A DNA stretch of 41,349 bases from assembly GCA_937973945.1 (NCBI GenBank), contig CALJIY010000135.1, positions 1-41,349 on the forward strand. Direction: 5' to 3'. The notes below the pieces were generated by a model that was not told the origin of the DNA, ran no database searches, and saw only the letters and a list, made by a program, of their open reading frames with translations. This DNA is from an uncultured Saprospiraceae bacterium. Lineage in GTDB: Bacteria > Bacteroidota > Bacteroidia > Chitinophagales > Saprospiraceae. This document shows positions 17,194 to 26,790 of the stretch, piece by piece (the first letter of the stretch is position 1; the number at the start of each line of letters is the position of its first letter). A program made the position numbers and the translations under genes.

Positions 17194-18144
17194 ATGAACC
17201 TAAAGCAACACCTCACAGTTATTATTCTAACATACAACGAAGAAAATAACATTTTGGCATGTTTAGATTCCATGGATGGAATCGAAGCAAATTATTTTGT
17301 AGTTGATTCTTTTTCGACAGATAAAACTTTATCACTTCTTAAAGAAAGAGGTATCACCTACGCACAGAACAAGTTTATCAATTATTCTAACCAAAGAAAC
17401 TGGGCGCAGCGTAATAATCCTTTTCAAACAGAATGGGTTTTACAAGTAGATGCTGGAGAGCGTATTTCTTCTAATATGGTTGAATGGATTGTTAATGAAT
17501 TTAATCCAATAAACAAAAATTTTAATGGATATATGTTTGCTCGGAAAGCCATATTTATGGGTAAATGGATTCGCTATGGTGGCTATCATCCTATTTATCA
17601 TCTTAGGTTATTTCGCAAGGATAAGGGCAAATGTGAAGATAAAGTATATGACCAACATTTTGTGGTGGATGGAAATGTAAAAACTTGTAAGGACAACATT
17701 TCATTTGAGGATACAGTAGCCGATAATCTAAAAGAATTCACCATTAAGCACATAAAATGGGCAGTATTTGAAGCAACAGAAACTATTCTTAATGAACAAA
17801 ACAGAGGCGAGGTAAAAGAAAATTTGTTGGGTAATCCTATAGAAAGAAGAAGGTGGCTCAAGAATAATATTTTCCAAAAAATGCCTTTATTCATGAGGTC
17901 CTTTTTCTATTTTTTTTATAGATATTTTTTCAAATTAGGATTTTTGGATGGAGCGATTGGATTAATTTTTCATGTCTTACAAGGGTTCTGGTTTAGGTTT
18001 CTTGTTGATGCAATTATTCTAGAAATACGGACTGCTATTGAAACTAAAAGTCTGGAAGAAGTTTTAGAAGAAAATTATCAAATAAAAGCAGATTTACTTA
18101 TTCAGAATAGATCAGAAACAGGACTAGTCGTAGTTGGTAATTAG
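17194..18144 (+). CDS. Glycosyltransferase family 2 protein (WaaE/KdtX-like)
   Basis: 316 residues with a GT-A fold: TVIILTYNEENNILACLDSM near 8, VVDSFSTDKTLSLLKERG near 35 and WVLQVDAGERIS near 85, where the usual DxD is DAG. The middle holds a KAIFMGKWIRYGGYHPIYHLRLFRKDKGKCED stretch, characteristic of the WaaE/KdtX-like GT2 group. A hydrophobic segment (FMRSFFYFFYRYFFKLGFLDGAIGLIFHVLQGFWF) near 229-262 suggests membrane association. It ends 13 bases before the acetyltransferase gene, so the two are probably co-translated. Confidence 0.87.
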   Translation: MNLKQHLTVIILTYNEENNILACLDSMDGIEANYFVVDSFSTDKTLSLLKERGITYAQNKFINYSNQRNWAQRNNPFQTEWVLQVDAGERISSNMVEWIVNEFNPINKNFNGYMFARKAIFMGKWIRYGGYHPIYHLRLFRKDKGKCEDKVYDQHFVVDGNVKTCKDNISFEDTVADNLKEFTIKHIKWAVFEATETILNEQNRGEVKENLLGNPIERRRWLKNNIFQKMPLFMRSFFYFFYRYFFKLGFLDGAIGLIFHVLQGFWFRFLVDAIILEIRTAIETKSLEEVLEENYQIKADLLIQNRSETGLVVVGN

Positions 18145-18157
18145 AATATAAATTTAG

Positions 18158-18697
18158 ATGTATCAGGATTTAAAAACCTTCCAGCTTCCCGACAACTTCC
18201 GTGGTCGCTCAGGTTGGTATACTCAACTATGGTGGATCATTCAAGGTCTATTGTTCAAAACTTCCCCTCAATTTATGTATGCTTGGCGTAGATGGCTTTT
18301 AAGGTGCTTTGGCGCAAAAATTGGAAATGGAGTCATTATTAGACCAAGCGCTCATATTCAGTTCCCTTGGAAGTTGACAATAGGAGATTATTCTTGGATA
18401 GGAGATGAAGTCGTTTTATACAGCCTAGGAGAAATAAATATCGGGAATAATGTGGTTGTCTCACAACGTTCTTACATCTGTACAGGATCACATGATTACA
18501 ATGATTCTACCTTCTCAATTTATCAAAAAACGGTCACTATTGAAGACGAATGTTGGCTTGCTACAAATGTTTATGTTGCCCCAGGTATAACAATTGGCAA
18601 AGGAACTGTAGTAGGTGCCAGATCTTCTGTTTATAAAAATTTGCCTTCCGGAAAAATATGCTTAGGAAATCCTGCCAAAGTATTTAAAGATAGATAA
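18158..18697 (+). CDS. wcaF: WcaF-like colanic acid-type acetyltransferase (LbH hexapeptide family)
   Basis: 179 residues, close to the WcaF family length. The N-terminus (FRGRSGWYTQLWWIIQGLLFKTSPQFMYAWRRWLLRCFGAKIG) matches WcaF-type proteins. It is followed by left-handed beta-helix hexapeptide repeats: IGNGVIIRPSAHI, IGDYSWIGDEVVLYSLG, IGNNVVVSQRSYICTGSHD (including the catalytic His region), then the C-terminal VYVAPGITIGKGTVVGARSSV and GNPAKVFK. It should O-acetylate a sugar of the repeat unit using acetyl-CoA. The 220 bases after it contain no recognisable gene. Confidence 0.88.
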   Translation: MYQDLKTFQLPDNFRGRSGWYTQLWWIIQGLLFKTSPQFMYAWRRWLLRCFGAKIGNGVIIRPSAHIQFPWKLTIGDYSWIGDEVVLYSLGEINIGNNVVVSQRSYICTGSHDYNDSTFSIYQKTVTIEDECWLATNVYVAPGITIGKGTVVGARSSVYKNLPSGKICLGNPAKVFKDR

Positions 18698-18917
18698 TTA
18701 TCTAGTGAAGTAGGAGTTGAATGTAATTTAGCGGCGCCAATTTGCAACTGCTCTAAGGAAATGAATGATCTTTTCAAGTTCTTAGCATACAAGTTTGCAA
18801 ATCCTAAATACATTCCAAATCACTTTATTATAATGTTTATTCTAAACTGTACAGTACCCAATTATTCATGTACGATGATAATAAATACATGGATTTAACC
18901 AATGACAAAATATTAAA

Positions 18918-20138
18918 ATGAAAATAATAATTTCTTCAATGACCTTCTATCCAAGCCATAGTGGAATTTCCCTTTACTCTTCTGATTTTGCTTTTTATGC
19001 AGCAGAAAAAGGACATAATGTAAAGGTTATTACTGGGTTCCCCTTTTACCCAAATTGGAAAAAAAGAGCGGAAGATAAAAGAGTATTATTTCGTAAAGAA
19101 TCCATTGAGGGAGTTGATGTCTATCGTGGTTATCTTTATGTGCCGAGCATCCCTAATACATTTAGAAGAATGATACAAGAAGTTACCTTTTTGATATCCA
19201 CTTTTATAAATTTTATCCGAGTTGGAAAACCTGATGTGATTGTTACATTTACAACACCTGTTTCATTAGGATTTATAGGTGCTCTATTTAAAATGCTTTA
19301 CGGGTGTAAGTTAGTGATTAATGTACAAGATTTTCAAATTGAAGCTGCTAGTTCATTAGAAATGACTAATGGCTTAGTATTAAATGGCATTTCAAAACTA
19401 GAAGCATTTAGTTATAAAAAAGCGGATATAGTGTCTTCTATATCACAGAGTATGAAAAATCTTTTAATTAAGAAAAAAAAAATATCGGAACGGAAAGCCT
19501 TACTATGGCCTAATTGGATAGATCTAAACGAATTTAAAGAACCAGATGGAGAAAATATATTTAGATTAAAACACGGTTTCTCAAAAGATATTACTCTAAT
19601 TGGGTATGCTGGGAACATCGGGGAAAAGCAAGGATTGAAAGTATTAATAGACCTTGCAAAACGTTTGGAACACATTTCAAACTTACATTTCTTAATAATT
19701 GGAGAGGGCAGCGATTTAGTGAATTTGAAAAATTACCATAAATCTAAATCTATAGTTAATTTATCCTTTCTTCCTTTTCTTAATCCTGAAGCATATAAAT
19801 ATTTTCTCAAGGATGTAGATGCCATATTCATTTCTCAGAAAAAAACGAAGAAAGATGTGTATTTCCCTTCTAAACTTTTGGGCATCATGGCCTTGTCTAA
19901 AATGCTGCTTATTTCAGCAGACAGCAATTCAGAACTTTATAAAACTATGAATGATAATAAATTGGCATTGGTTAGCGAGTTTGGCGATATAAGTAGTTTA
20001 GAACAACATGTAAAATACGTATGCAGTAATAGTAGAAATTCAAAGACCAAATATCAGAAAAATGCTTTCGAATTTGTACAAAAATTTGATAAAAAAAACC
20101 TTTTAGAAAACATAATAAAAAAAATTACCCGTGAATAA
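18918..20138 (+). CDS. wcaI: WcaI-family glycosyltransferase (GT4)
   Basis: 406 residues. The N-terminal stretch [47 protein letters not shown] matches the WcaI (colanic acid fucosyltransferase) family, as do [24 protein letters not shown] near 74 and [32 protein letters not shown] near 110. The C-terminal domain has [21 protein letters not shown] near 230. The donor-site segment ([22 protein letters not shown]) follows the WcaI version, not the usual E(x7)E. An A10 run at 19473-19482 is inside the frame. The last 8 bases overlap the epimerase gene. The sugar donor cannot be assigned from this sequence. Confidence 0.85.
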   Translation: MKIIISSMTFYPSHSGISLYSSDFAFYAAEKGHNVKVITGFPFYPNWKKRAEDKRVLFRKESIEGVDVYRGYLYVPSIPNTFRRMIQEVTFLISTFINFIRVGKPDVIVTFTTPVSLGFIGALFKMLYGCKLVINVQDFQIEAASSLEMTNGLVLNGISKLEAFSYKKADIVSSISQSMKNLLIKKKKISERKALLWPNWIDLNEFKEPDGENIFRLKHGFSKDITLIGYAGNIGEKQGLKVLIDLAKRLEHISNLHFLIIGEGSDLVNLKNYHKSKSIVNLSFLPFLNPEAYKYFLKDVDAIFISQKKTKKDVYFPSKLLGIMALSKMLLISADSNSELYKTMNDNKLALVSEFGDISSLEQHVKYVCSNSRNSKTKYQKNAFEFVQKFDKKNLLENIIKKITRE

Positions 20139-21222
20139 AAAAATAATAGTTACAGGTTCGAGTGGATTAATCGGTAGTGAAGTTGTAAAAAGATATTGTG
20201 AGAATGGATGGACGGTTTATGGCTTCGATAATAATATGCGAAGAGATTTTTTTGGACCGAATGGAGATACCCGTTGGAATCAAAATAGGCTGTTATCTAA
20301 TTATAGTAATTTCAACCACTATGAATTAGATATCCGAGATAGAAAGAGCGTAGAGGAAACAATTGCTTCAATTGCGCCAAATGTAATTGTGCATACTGCT
20401 GCTCAACCAAGCCATGATCTTGCAGCCAGTAGACCTTTTGATGACTTTGATGTAAATGCTGTTGGAACTTTAAATCTTTTAGAAGCCACACGCAAACACT
20501 CTACGGATACAGTTTTTGTTCATATGTCAACAAATAAAGTATATGGAGATGCACCTAATAATTTGAATTTAAAAGAACTAGATAGTAGATATGATTTTGA
20601 GGACCAAGAGTATTTTTCTGGTATAAAGGAAACGTTTACTATAGATCAATCAAAACATTCCTTGTTTGGGGCATCAAAAGTTGCAGCTGATGTTATGGTT
20701 CAAGAATATGGAAGGTATTTTCAAATGCCCACATGTTGTTTACGAGGAGGTTGCTTGACAGGTCCTAATCATACAGGTGTAAAATTACATGGGTTTTTAA
20801 GTTATTTAATTCGTTGTAATCTTGAAGAAAAGAAATATACCATATTTGGTTATAAGGGTAAACAAGTTCGGGATAATATTCATTCACATGATGTAGTAAA
20901 TTTTATGGAACAATTTATCAAGTCTCCAAGAATAGGCGAAGTTTATAATATAGGAGGGGGTAGAGAAAATTCCATTTCTATACTTGAAGCTTTTAAATTA
21001 ATTGAATCTATATCTGGCAAACCAATGGTTTATGATTACTCTGATAAAAATAGAGAAGGAGATCATATTTGCTATGTATCTAATCTGGACAAAATGAAAG
21101 ATCACTATCCTGAATGGGAAATAACAAAAAACCTACAAACTACCTTCGAAGAAATTTATTCTTCTTGGAAAAAACGAGGAGAAAAATTCGAATTTTCTAA
21201 GTTCGAAAAAATGAAAGTCTAA
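20131..21222 (+). CDS. NAD-dependent epimerase, CDP-tyvelose/paratose 2-epimerase-like (extended SDR)
   Basis: 363 residues from a GTG start overlapping the wcaI-like gene by 8 bases. The NAD site GSSGLIGS is near residue 9. [16 protein letters not shown] near 36 and [20 protein letters not shown] near 246 are features of the CDP-paratose 2-epimerase-like subgroup. At the SDR catalytic YxxxK position the sequence is [12 protein letters not shown], with Phe in place of Tyr. I recall this as common in one branch of the subgroup, but it makes the exact reaction uncertain. It probably makes an unusual nucleotide sugar for the polymer. No other deoxysugar pathway genes are in the window. Confidence 0.8.
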   Translation: MNKKIIVTGSSGLIGSEVVKRYCENGWTVYGFDNNMRRDFFGPNGDTRWNQNRLLSNYSNFNHYELDIRDRKSVEETIASIAPNVIVHTAAQPSHDLAASRPFDDFDVNAVGTLNLLEATRKHSTDTVFVHMSTNKVYGDAPNNLNLKELDSRYDFEDQEYFSGIKETFTIDQSKHSLFGASKVAADVMVQEYGRYFQMPTCCLRGGCLTGPNHTGVKLHGFLSYLIRCNLEEKKYTIFGYKGKQVRDNIHSHDVVNFMEQFIKSPRIGEVYNIGGGRENSISILEAFKLIESISGKPMVYDYSDKNREGDHICYVSNLDKMKDHYPEWEITKNLQTTFEEIYSSWKKRGEKFEFSKFEKMKV

Positions 21223-21399
21223 AGTATTCGGAATAAACTAAAGTACCTTATGTTAGTGAATTATACAGTACAACACTAATAGGTACATTCTTCCTTAAAT
21301 CATTCCTTAATAAGTACTTGGACATAATTAAATTTAGAAATAGAATGAGGTTATTTATTCGATAGTTTTTCTTAAAATTTTCTTTAATAGCCTTAGCTA

Positions 21400-21633
21400 T
21401 TGAATAAAATTCTAAGGAAAAATAGCAAGAAGAAGTGTAAGCTTCTGAACCGCCAAAGCGAATGGGAGGCTAGAAACCATTATAGGCTAAAGATAATTGT
21501 GTCCACGTACTTGAAGGAAATTAGATATAAAGTAAACAATGAAGCTATATTAGACCAATTAAGTGAAGGTTCTTATGAATTTGATCCTTCCTTATTCCAA
21601 AATTCAAAAAACCAATCCTATGCTCCCGAATGA
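21400..21633 (+). CDS. Possible small basic protein of unknown function
   Basis: A 77-residue frame from a TTG start, with no ATG. It is Lys/Arg-rich at the N-terminus, then reads like an amphipathic helix (RLKIIVSTYLKEIRYKVNNEAILDQLSEG). It overlaps the next gene by 14 bases if that gene starts at 21620. The position and overlap fit a translationally coupled small protein, but there is no recognised family, and chance is not excluded in AT-rich DNA. A small hairpin (AATAGC-CTTA-GCTATT, 21386-21401) sits directly at the putative start. Confidence 0.3.
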   Translation: MNKILRKNSKKKCKLLNRQSEWEARNHYRLKIIVSTYLKEIRYKVNNEAILDQLSEGSYEFDPSLFQNSKNQSYAPE

Positions 21634-23062
21634 ATCTATTTACCATAACCTAGACAAAACCTCTTTTACATTTGAGAATTTAGAAAGAAACACATTTTTA
21701 GAAAGTTTTCAATTAATTACTCTTTTTGTAGATTTATTGCTTCTCAACTTAATTTTAGGAATATGCATAAATTTCTATTCATTAGATATAACATTTAAAA
21801 CCAATACTGGTAGCTGGCTTATTTCTTTTTTAGTCCTAGCTAATTCCATCTGGTTGGCAGTTGCACTCTACAATGATATTTATAAATGGTATGAATTAAT
21901 TCGACCTGCAAAAAAAGTAAAAACTTTGACAAATATCATAAGTATTTATTTTGCAATTTTGACAACTGTTTATTATTATATATTCTTTCCAGTTTTAAAT
22001 ACCAACTTTCTAATTCCAGTTTTTATTAGTTTTTTATTCGCGAGTATTATAGCACATTTATTTTTTAGAAAATTCTATAAAAAACTAATGCCCCCTTTTC
22101 AATATATCATTGTAGGAGGGAAGCCTAGTCATCTACCTTATATTAGTGATGTACTAGATGATAGTTATGGAGAGAAAAGTGATTGTGTTGGTTGGTTTGG
22201 GAATAGTTCTTTTGATAATGTTAAATGGTTAGGTACCTATTCCAAACTCAAACAATATGTGAAACATAATTCTTTTGATAAGCTTTTTTATATTTCTAGT
22301 GATTTACCTAAATCTGAAGTAAGAGGCATTATGGACTTATGTGAAAGTCGTTTGATAGACTTTGAGTTAATACCTCGAGAATTGGATATGTTTAAAGGAG
22401 CGACTACTGTGGTCTTAAATGATAAATTGACCATATTGGCACCGATAAAAGAGCCATTACAAAGACTAAGGAATAAATTAATAAAGCGGACATTTGATAT
22501 ATTTTTTTCATTATTCGTTATTTTAACTATCCTTCCTTGGTTATTTCCAATCATTGCTTTCTTTATAAGATTAGAATCTAATGGTCCAATATTTTTTCTA
22601 CAGAAAAGAACAGGCTATTGGAATAAGCCATTCCAATTTATTAAGTTTCGATCTATGGCTATCAATAAAGAATCAAATAGTAAACAAGCTGTCAGAAACG
22701 ATATGCGAGTAACCAAAGTAGGTGCTTTTTTGAGAAAAACAAGCCTAGATGAATTACCTCAATTCTTCAATGTGTTAAAAGGAGAGATGTCAGTAGTAGG
22801 TCCAAGGCCCCACATGTTAAAGCACACGGAGGAGTATTCAGAATTAATAGAAACATATATGGTGCGACATAAAGTTAAACCAGGTATCACTGGTTGGGCA
22901 CAAATAAATGGTTATAGAGGACCTACAGAAACGCTGGATAAGATGCAAAATCGAGTGAAATACGACGTCCATTATATGAAAAATTGGACGCTTTTAATGG
23001 ATATCCGTTGTGTTATTTTTACTGTTATTAATATGATTAGAGGAGAAGATAATGCTTGTTGA
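21620..23062 (+). CDS. wcaJ: Undecaprenyl-phosphate glucose phosphotransferase-like (WcaJ type, PHPT family)
   Basis: 480 residues from the ATG at 21620. The track start at 21563 (GTG) adds 19 residues overlapping the small upstream frame and is less likely. About four membrane helices lie in residues 30-155. A CoA-binding-like domain follows (YIIVGGKPSHLPYISDVLDD). The catalytic bacterial sugar-transferase domain begins at KRTFDIFFSLFVI with a fifth, re-entrant helix. It continues with FIKFRSMAINKES, the TSLDELPQFFNVLKGEMSVVGPRP catalytic signature and KPGITGWAQINGYRG. The enzyme loads the first sugar-1-phosphate on undecaprenyl phosphate and so starts each repeat unit. Its place in the middle of the operon, not at the end, is unremarkable. 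Confidence 0.92.
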   Translation: MLPNESIYHNLDKTSFTFENLERNTFLESFQLITLFVDLLLLNLILGICINFYSLDITFKTNTGSWLISFLVLANSIWLAVALYNDIYKWYELIRPAKKVKTLTNIISIYFAILTTVYYYIFFPVLNTNFLIPVFISFLFASIIAHLFFRKFYKKLMPPFQYIIVGGKPSHLPYISDVLDDSYGEKSDCVGWFGNSSFDNVKWLGTYSKLKQYVKHNSFDKLFYISSDLPKSEVRGIMDLCESRLIDFELIPRELDMFKGATTVVLNDKLTILAPIKEPLQRLRNKLIKRTFDIFFSLFVILTILPWLFPIIAFFIRLESNGPIFFLQKRTGYWNKPFQFIKFRSMAINKESNSKQAVRNDMRVTKVGAFLRKTSLDELPQFFNVLKGEMSVVGPRPHMLKHTEEYSELIETYMVRHKVKPGITGWAQINGYRGPTETLDKMQNRVKYDVHYMKNWTLLMDIRCVIFTVINMIRGEDNAC

Positions 23063-23134
23063 TACAGCCTATGTTGAGTTTTCGATAGTGCTGCTTATAA
23101 GCTTTATATTCTTTCTTACTAAAACATACACATA

Positions 23135-24283
23135 ATGGTAATTATCTCCTGTCCAAAAAAATTTCATGCATTTAATCTTGCAGAACAGATGCATAGGCAT
23201 AAAATGTTATCCAATCTTTATACAACTTATTCTTCCATAAAGAATCCTTATCTTAGAATAGCTGCAGGTAGAATTGATAAAGAAAATATTCCCACCGGGA
23301 AAATAGATACAAATATTTTTTTAGCAATGAGACTGAAATTGGCAAAAAATCAATCAGAGGAAGTCAAAATTGGTTATAAATATGAAGAATGGGTGGCCTC
23401 TAAACTTAAAAAATCAGATTATAAAATTTTTATTGGTTGGAGTGCAACATCTTATGATGCTATTCAACAAGCTAAAGAAGATGGACGAATGACTATTTTA
23501 GAAAGAGGCTCTTCTCATATAGAGTATCAAAGAAAAATTCTTGTAGAGGAATATGAAAAGTTTAATAAAGTTGAGAAAACCACAGATGAAAGAGTCCAAC
23601 AGGAATTGAAAGAGTATGAGATTGCTGATTATATTATGGTTCCTTCTAATTTTGTTAGAAATACTTTTTTGGAGAAAGGATTTGATAAAAATAAAATAAT
23701 TACAAATCCATATGGTAGTAGTTCATATTTTACTCCTAAAAAAAAGAAAGATAATAAATTTAGAATTCTATATTTAGGGACAATTAGCATTCGTAAAGGA
23801 TTAATTTATCTGTTTCAAGCTCTACAGGCACTAAATATTCCAGAATCTGAATTCGAGGTTTATTTTATTGGTAAGCTAAATGAGGAAATGAGAAGTACCT
23901 TCGATAAATATAAACAAGCCAATTGGATATTTCATGGATTTATTAATCATTATGAACTAAGTCAATATATCTCAAATTGTGATGTCTTCGTTCATCCTTC
24001 AATTGAAGAAGGATTATCTATGGTCATTCCACAAACACTAGCCTGTGGCATTCCTGTAATAGCTACAACAAATACAGGAGGAGCTATGGTCATTGAAGAT
24101 GGACAAAATGGTTTCATTATTCCTATACGTAATCCTGACGCTATACAAGAAAAACTAGAATACCTTTTCCATAATCCGAAGGTTCTACAAAAATTGAAAA
24201 CCAACTGTTTAAAATCAAAACAGTCTCGAACTTGGGATGACTATGGAGATCGATATGCCAACTTTATAAAGTCAATAATATGA
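23135..24283 (+). CDS. Glycosyltransferase family 4 protein
   Basis: 382 residues. The N-terminus (FHAFNLAEQMHRHKMLSNLYTTY) is the shortened GT-B start seen in a marine and cyanobacterial GT4 subgroup. Other features are IGWSATSYDAIQQAK near 100, ERGSSHIEYQRKIL near 128, YIMVPSNFVRNTFLEKGF near 167, RILYLGTISIRKGLIYLFQAL near 210 and the donor site HPSIEEGLSMVIPQTLACGIPVIATTNTGG near 288-317. It is cytoplasmic. Sugar specificity is unknown. The 203 bases after it contain no gene and no clear hairpin. Confidence 0.88.
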   Translation: MVIISCPKKFHAFNLAEQMHRHKMLSNLYTTYSSIKNPYLRIAAGRIDKENIPTGKIDTNIFLAMRLKLAKNQSEEVKIGYKYEEWVASKLKKSDYKIFIGWSATSYDAIQQAKEDGRMTILERGSSHIEYQRKILVEEYEKFNKVEKTTDERVQQELKEYEIADYIMVPSNFVRNTFLEKGFDKNKIITNPYGSSSYFTPKKKKDNKFRILYLGTISIRKGLIYLFQALQALNIPESEFEVYFIGKLNEEMRSTFDKYKQANWIFHGFINHYELSQYISNCDVFVHPSIEEGLSMVIPQTLACGIPVIATTNTGGAMVIEDGQNGFIIPIRNPDAIQEKLEYLFHNPKVLQKLKTNCLKSKQSRTWDDYGDRYANFIKSII

Positions 24284-24486
24284 TAGAATAGAGGGTGTAA
24301 AGTTCTCGACCCTAACAATATCTACACCAGTTTTGTGATAATCGAATTTACATTAGCCTTTCACGCAAACCAAAAGTGTCCAAGTCTAGAAGGATACCCG
24401 ACTTAAACAAGGTACTTAATAAACCCCAGATTTCTCCAACAAAGCTATTATTGGTTTTGTAATTTATTAGTTTTAAAACGACTAGT

Positions 24487-25245
24487 ATGTTTACAAACCA
24501 ATTACCTACAAAGCCTTTGAAAATGAAAATGAAAAAACTTTCAATAATTATTCCAGCTTATAATGAAGCTAATACAATCCATTTAATTTTGAACAAAATT
24601 AGAGATGTTCAATTAATGAATGATATAAAGAAAGAAATAATAATTGTCAATGATTGCTCTAAGGATAATACCGAGGGGGAAATAAAAAATTATATATCAA
24701 ATAATAAATCGTTAGATATTAAATATTTCGAGCATTCCATTAACAAAGGAAAAGGAGCGGCACTTAATACTGGAATTAGTAATGCTACTGGCGATTATTT
24801 AATAATTCAGGATGCTGATTTAGAGTATGATCCAGCAGAATATAATGCGCTACTAAATCCTATCTTGTCTGGTCATGCAGATGTTGTTTATGGTTCAAGG
24901 TTTAAGGGGAATAACCCTCATCGGATTCTCTTTTTCTGGCACACCATAGGAAATGGCTTGCTCACATTCATGTCAAATATGTTCACCAACTTGAATTTGA
25001 CAGATATGGAGACCTGCTACAAATTGTTCCGAACAGAACTTATTAAAAGTATAGATTTAAAAGAAAGTCGATTTGGATTTGAGCCAGAAATAACTGCTAA
25101 AATTTCAAGAATTCCAAGAATTAGAATTTATGAAGTTGGAATTTCTTACTATGGAAGGACCTATGAAGAAGGAAAAAAAATTGGATGGAAGGACGGAGTT
25201 CGAGCAATTTATTCAATTTTAAAATATGGACTATTTAGACTATGA
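24487..25245 (+). CDS. Glycosyltransferase family 2 protein (DPM1-like)
   Basis: 252 residues from 24487. ATGs at 24523 and 24529 place the start just before KKLSIIIPAYNEANT and are equally or more plausible. The GT-A motifs are SIIIPAYNE, EIIIVNDCSKDNTEG near 53, NKGKGAALNTGISNATGDYLIIQDADLEYDP near 87 and YGSRFKGNNPHR. The C-terminal TDMETCYKLFRTELIKSI and GFEPEITAKISR stretch is typical of dolichol- or polyprenyl-phosphate sugar synthases. It overlaps the next gene by 4 bases (ATGA). This is a logical pair, in which one makes a polyprenyl-phosphate sugar and the next uses it. Confidence 0.88.
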   Translation: MFTNQLPTKPLKMKMKKLSIIIPAYNEANTIHLILNKIRDVQLMNDIKKEIIIVNDCSKDNTEGEIKNYISNNKSLDIKYFEHSINKGKGAALNTGISNATGDYLIIQDADLEYDPAEYNALLNPILSGHADVVYGSRFKGNNPHRILFFWHTIGNGLLTFMSNMFTNLNLTDMETCYKLFRTELIKSIDLKESRFGFEPEITAKISRIPRIRIYEVGISYYGRTYEEGKKIGWKDGVRAIYSILKYGLFRL

Positions 25246-26735
25246 AAACAAATTTATCTCGTCTAGAATTTGGGTTAATTGTTTTTATTGGAATTGGTGT
25301 GCTTCTTGCTTTTAAAAATTTTTTATTCGTTAGAAGTTTATGGTATGATGAAGCGATGTTGGCCTTGAATATAGTTAACAGGTCAGCATTAGAACTCTTG
25401 ACTCCTCTGGATATGTGTCAAGCTGCACCAATTGGATTCCTACTACTGGAGAAAATTTCCACTACTATTTTTGGTAATCATGATTGGGCGCTACGAATAT
25501 TACCTTTTATTTTTTACTTACTTGCCATTCCAATTTTCTATTTAACCACTTTTAAAATATTTCAAGATAAAATATTTTCTCTTTTTTCTAGTGCATTATT
25601 CAGCATGTCGCCCTCTATGATTTATTTTTCTTCAGAGGTGAAGCAATATATGTCTGATGTCTTAATTGGATTAATAATCATTTTATACACTTATATTTTT
25701 CTGAGCACCAAAGATCCTAAACAAAAATATGTATATGCTGGAATAGGAGCAGCTGCAATATGTTTTTCCAACGTCTCAATAATCATTCTTTGTGCCATGT
25801 GCACCTATGCTATTTACAAGATATCTGAGACCAAAAGGAATTTATCCGATTTAGCTATTCCAATATTAACCTGGACTATCACCTTCTTAATATATTATAT
25901 CAATTTTATACATGGTCACCCCTCTAAAGATTATATGCAAGAGTATTGGTCAGCTGCATTTTTGCCTAGGGATATATTAAGCAAAGGCTTTCTAATTTCA
26001 TTGGCCACAAAATTGAAAGGCCTTATTGATGTGATGGGATTTAAAGGGTACTTTAATATTATCGTATTTCCAGTTTTGATAGGTATATTCTTTTTAGCTA
26101 GAAAAAATATAGAATTTTTATTCATCACTATATTAACAATTTCAATTTCTTTAGGTCTTTCTTACTTTAAATTATATCCATTTTTCTTTAGGCTAATACT
26201 TTATTTAAGTCCATTCATAATAATTTTATTTGCTTTGGGAATTTACCACCCCTTAGAATATCTAATTGCAAAAATCAAATGGTTACCTAATTTCATTCTT
26301 TTTCTCCCCTTACTTATTTTAGGTTTGGCTTTGTCTTTAAATCTCCCAATCCAGAAACAAGAAATCAAACATTCTTTGGATTACTTAAATAACAAAATTT
26401 CTTCAAAGGATAACCTCTTGATCTATAGAGACGGTCATCCAGCGTTTTCCTTTTATAAAAAGAATTATAAAAATTTTGAAAAAGTAAACACAATTGTAAC
26501 ACCAATGCTATACGAAAGTAATTGGGAAGAACATGAAAATCAAATAAGACAGCTAAGTGGAATAAATTGGATAGTTTTTTCACATCAACCACTTCCCAGT
26601 AAGAAGCAGAAGGATTTGGAGAAACGATTTATTCTACGCTCTTTTGCTCAAAGTGGATATCAAATAATAAATGAAAAACACTTTGTTGGGTCCTCTATAT
26701 ATAAGGTAAAACCATCACCAAATATTAAACAATAG
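25242..26735 (+). CDS. GT39/ArnT-like membrane glycosyltransferase (GT-C fold)
   Basis: 497 residues with 10 or more membrane segments. The first loop carries LWYDEAMLALNIVNRS near 32, where the DE pair is the catalytic and metal-binding acid of GT39/GT83 enzymes. It is followed by QAAPIGFLLLEKISTTIFGNHDWALRILPF and SPSMIYFSSEVKQYMSDVL, both standard in this family. A soluble C-terminal domain of about 110 residues lies in the periplasm. It should transfer a sugar from a polyprenyl-phosphate donor, probably the product of the GT2 gene that it overlaps by 4 bases, to a periplasmic acceptor such as the polymer or a lipid. Confidence 0.82.
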   Translation: MKTNLSRLEFGLIVFIGIGVLLAFKNFLFVRSLWYDEAMLALNIVNRSALELLTPLDMCQAAPIGFLLLEKISTTIFGNHDWALRILPFIFYLLAIPIFYLTTFKIFQDKIFSLFSSALFSMSPSMIYFSSEVKQYMSDVLIGLIIILYTYIFLSTKDPKQKYVYAGIGAAAICFSNVSIIILCAMCTYAIYKISETKRNLSDLAIPILTWTITFLIYYINFIHGHPSKDYMQEYWSAAFLPRDILSKGFLISLATKLKGLIDVMGFKGYFNIIVFPVLIGIFFLARKNIEFLFITILTISISLGLSYFKLYPFFFRLILYLSPFIIILFALGIYHPLEYLIAKIKWLPNFILFLPLLILGLALSLNLPIQKQEIKHSLDYLNNKISSKDNLLIYRDGHPAFSFYKKNYKNFEKVNTIVTPMLYESNWEEHENQIRQLSGINWIVFSHQPLPSKKQKDLEKRFILRSFAQSGYQIINEKHFVGSSIYKVKPSPNIKQ

Positions 26736-26790
26736 AATTGTATTATTTCGAGTAGCCCTAAGAATAATTTCTTTAATGAATTAAAAAAAA

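Noticed and set aside
18631-18813. 60-residue - strand frame running from the wcaF-like gene into the intergenic region
   Set aside because: Part of it is antisense to the wcaF-like gene, it has no family resemblance, and it is of a length expected by chance.
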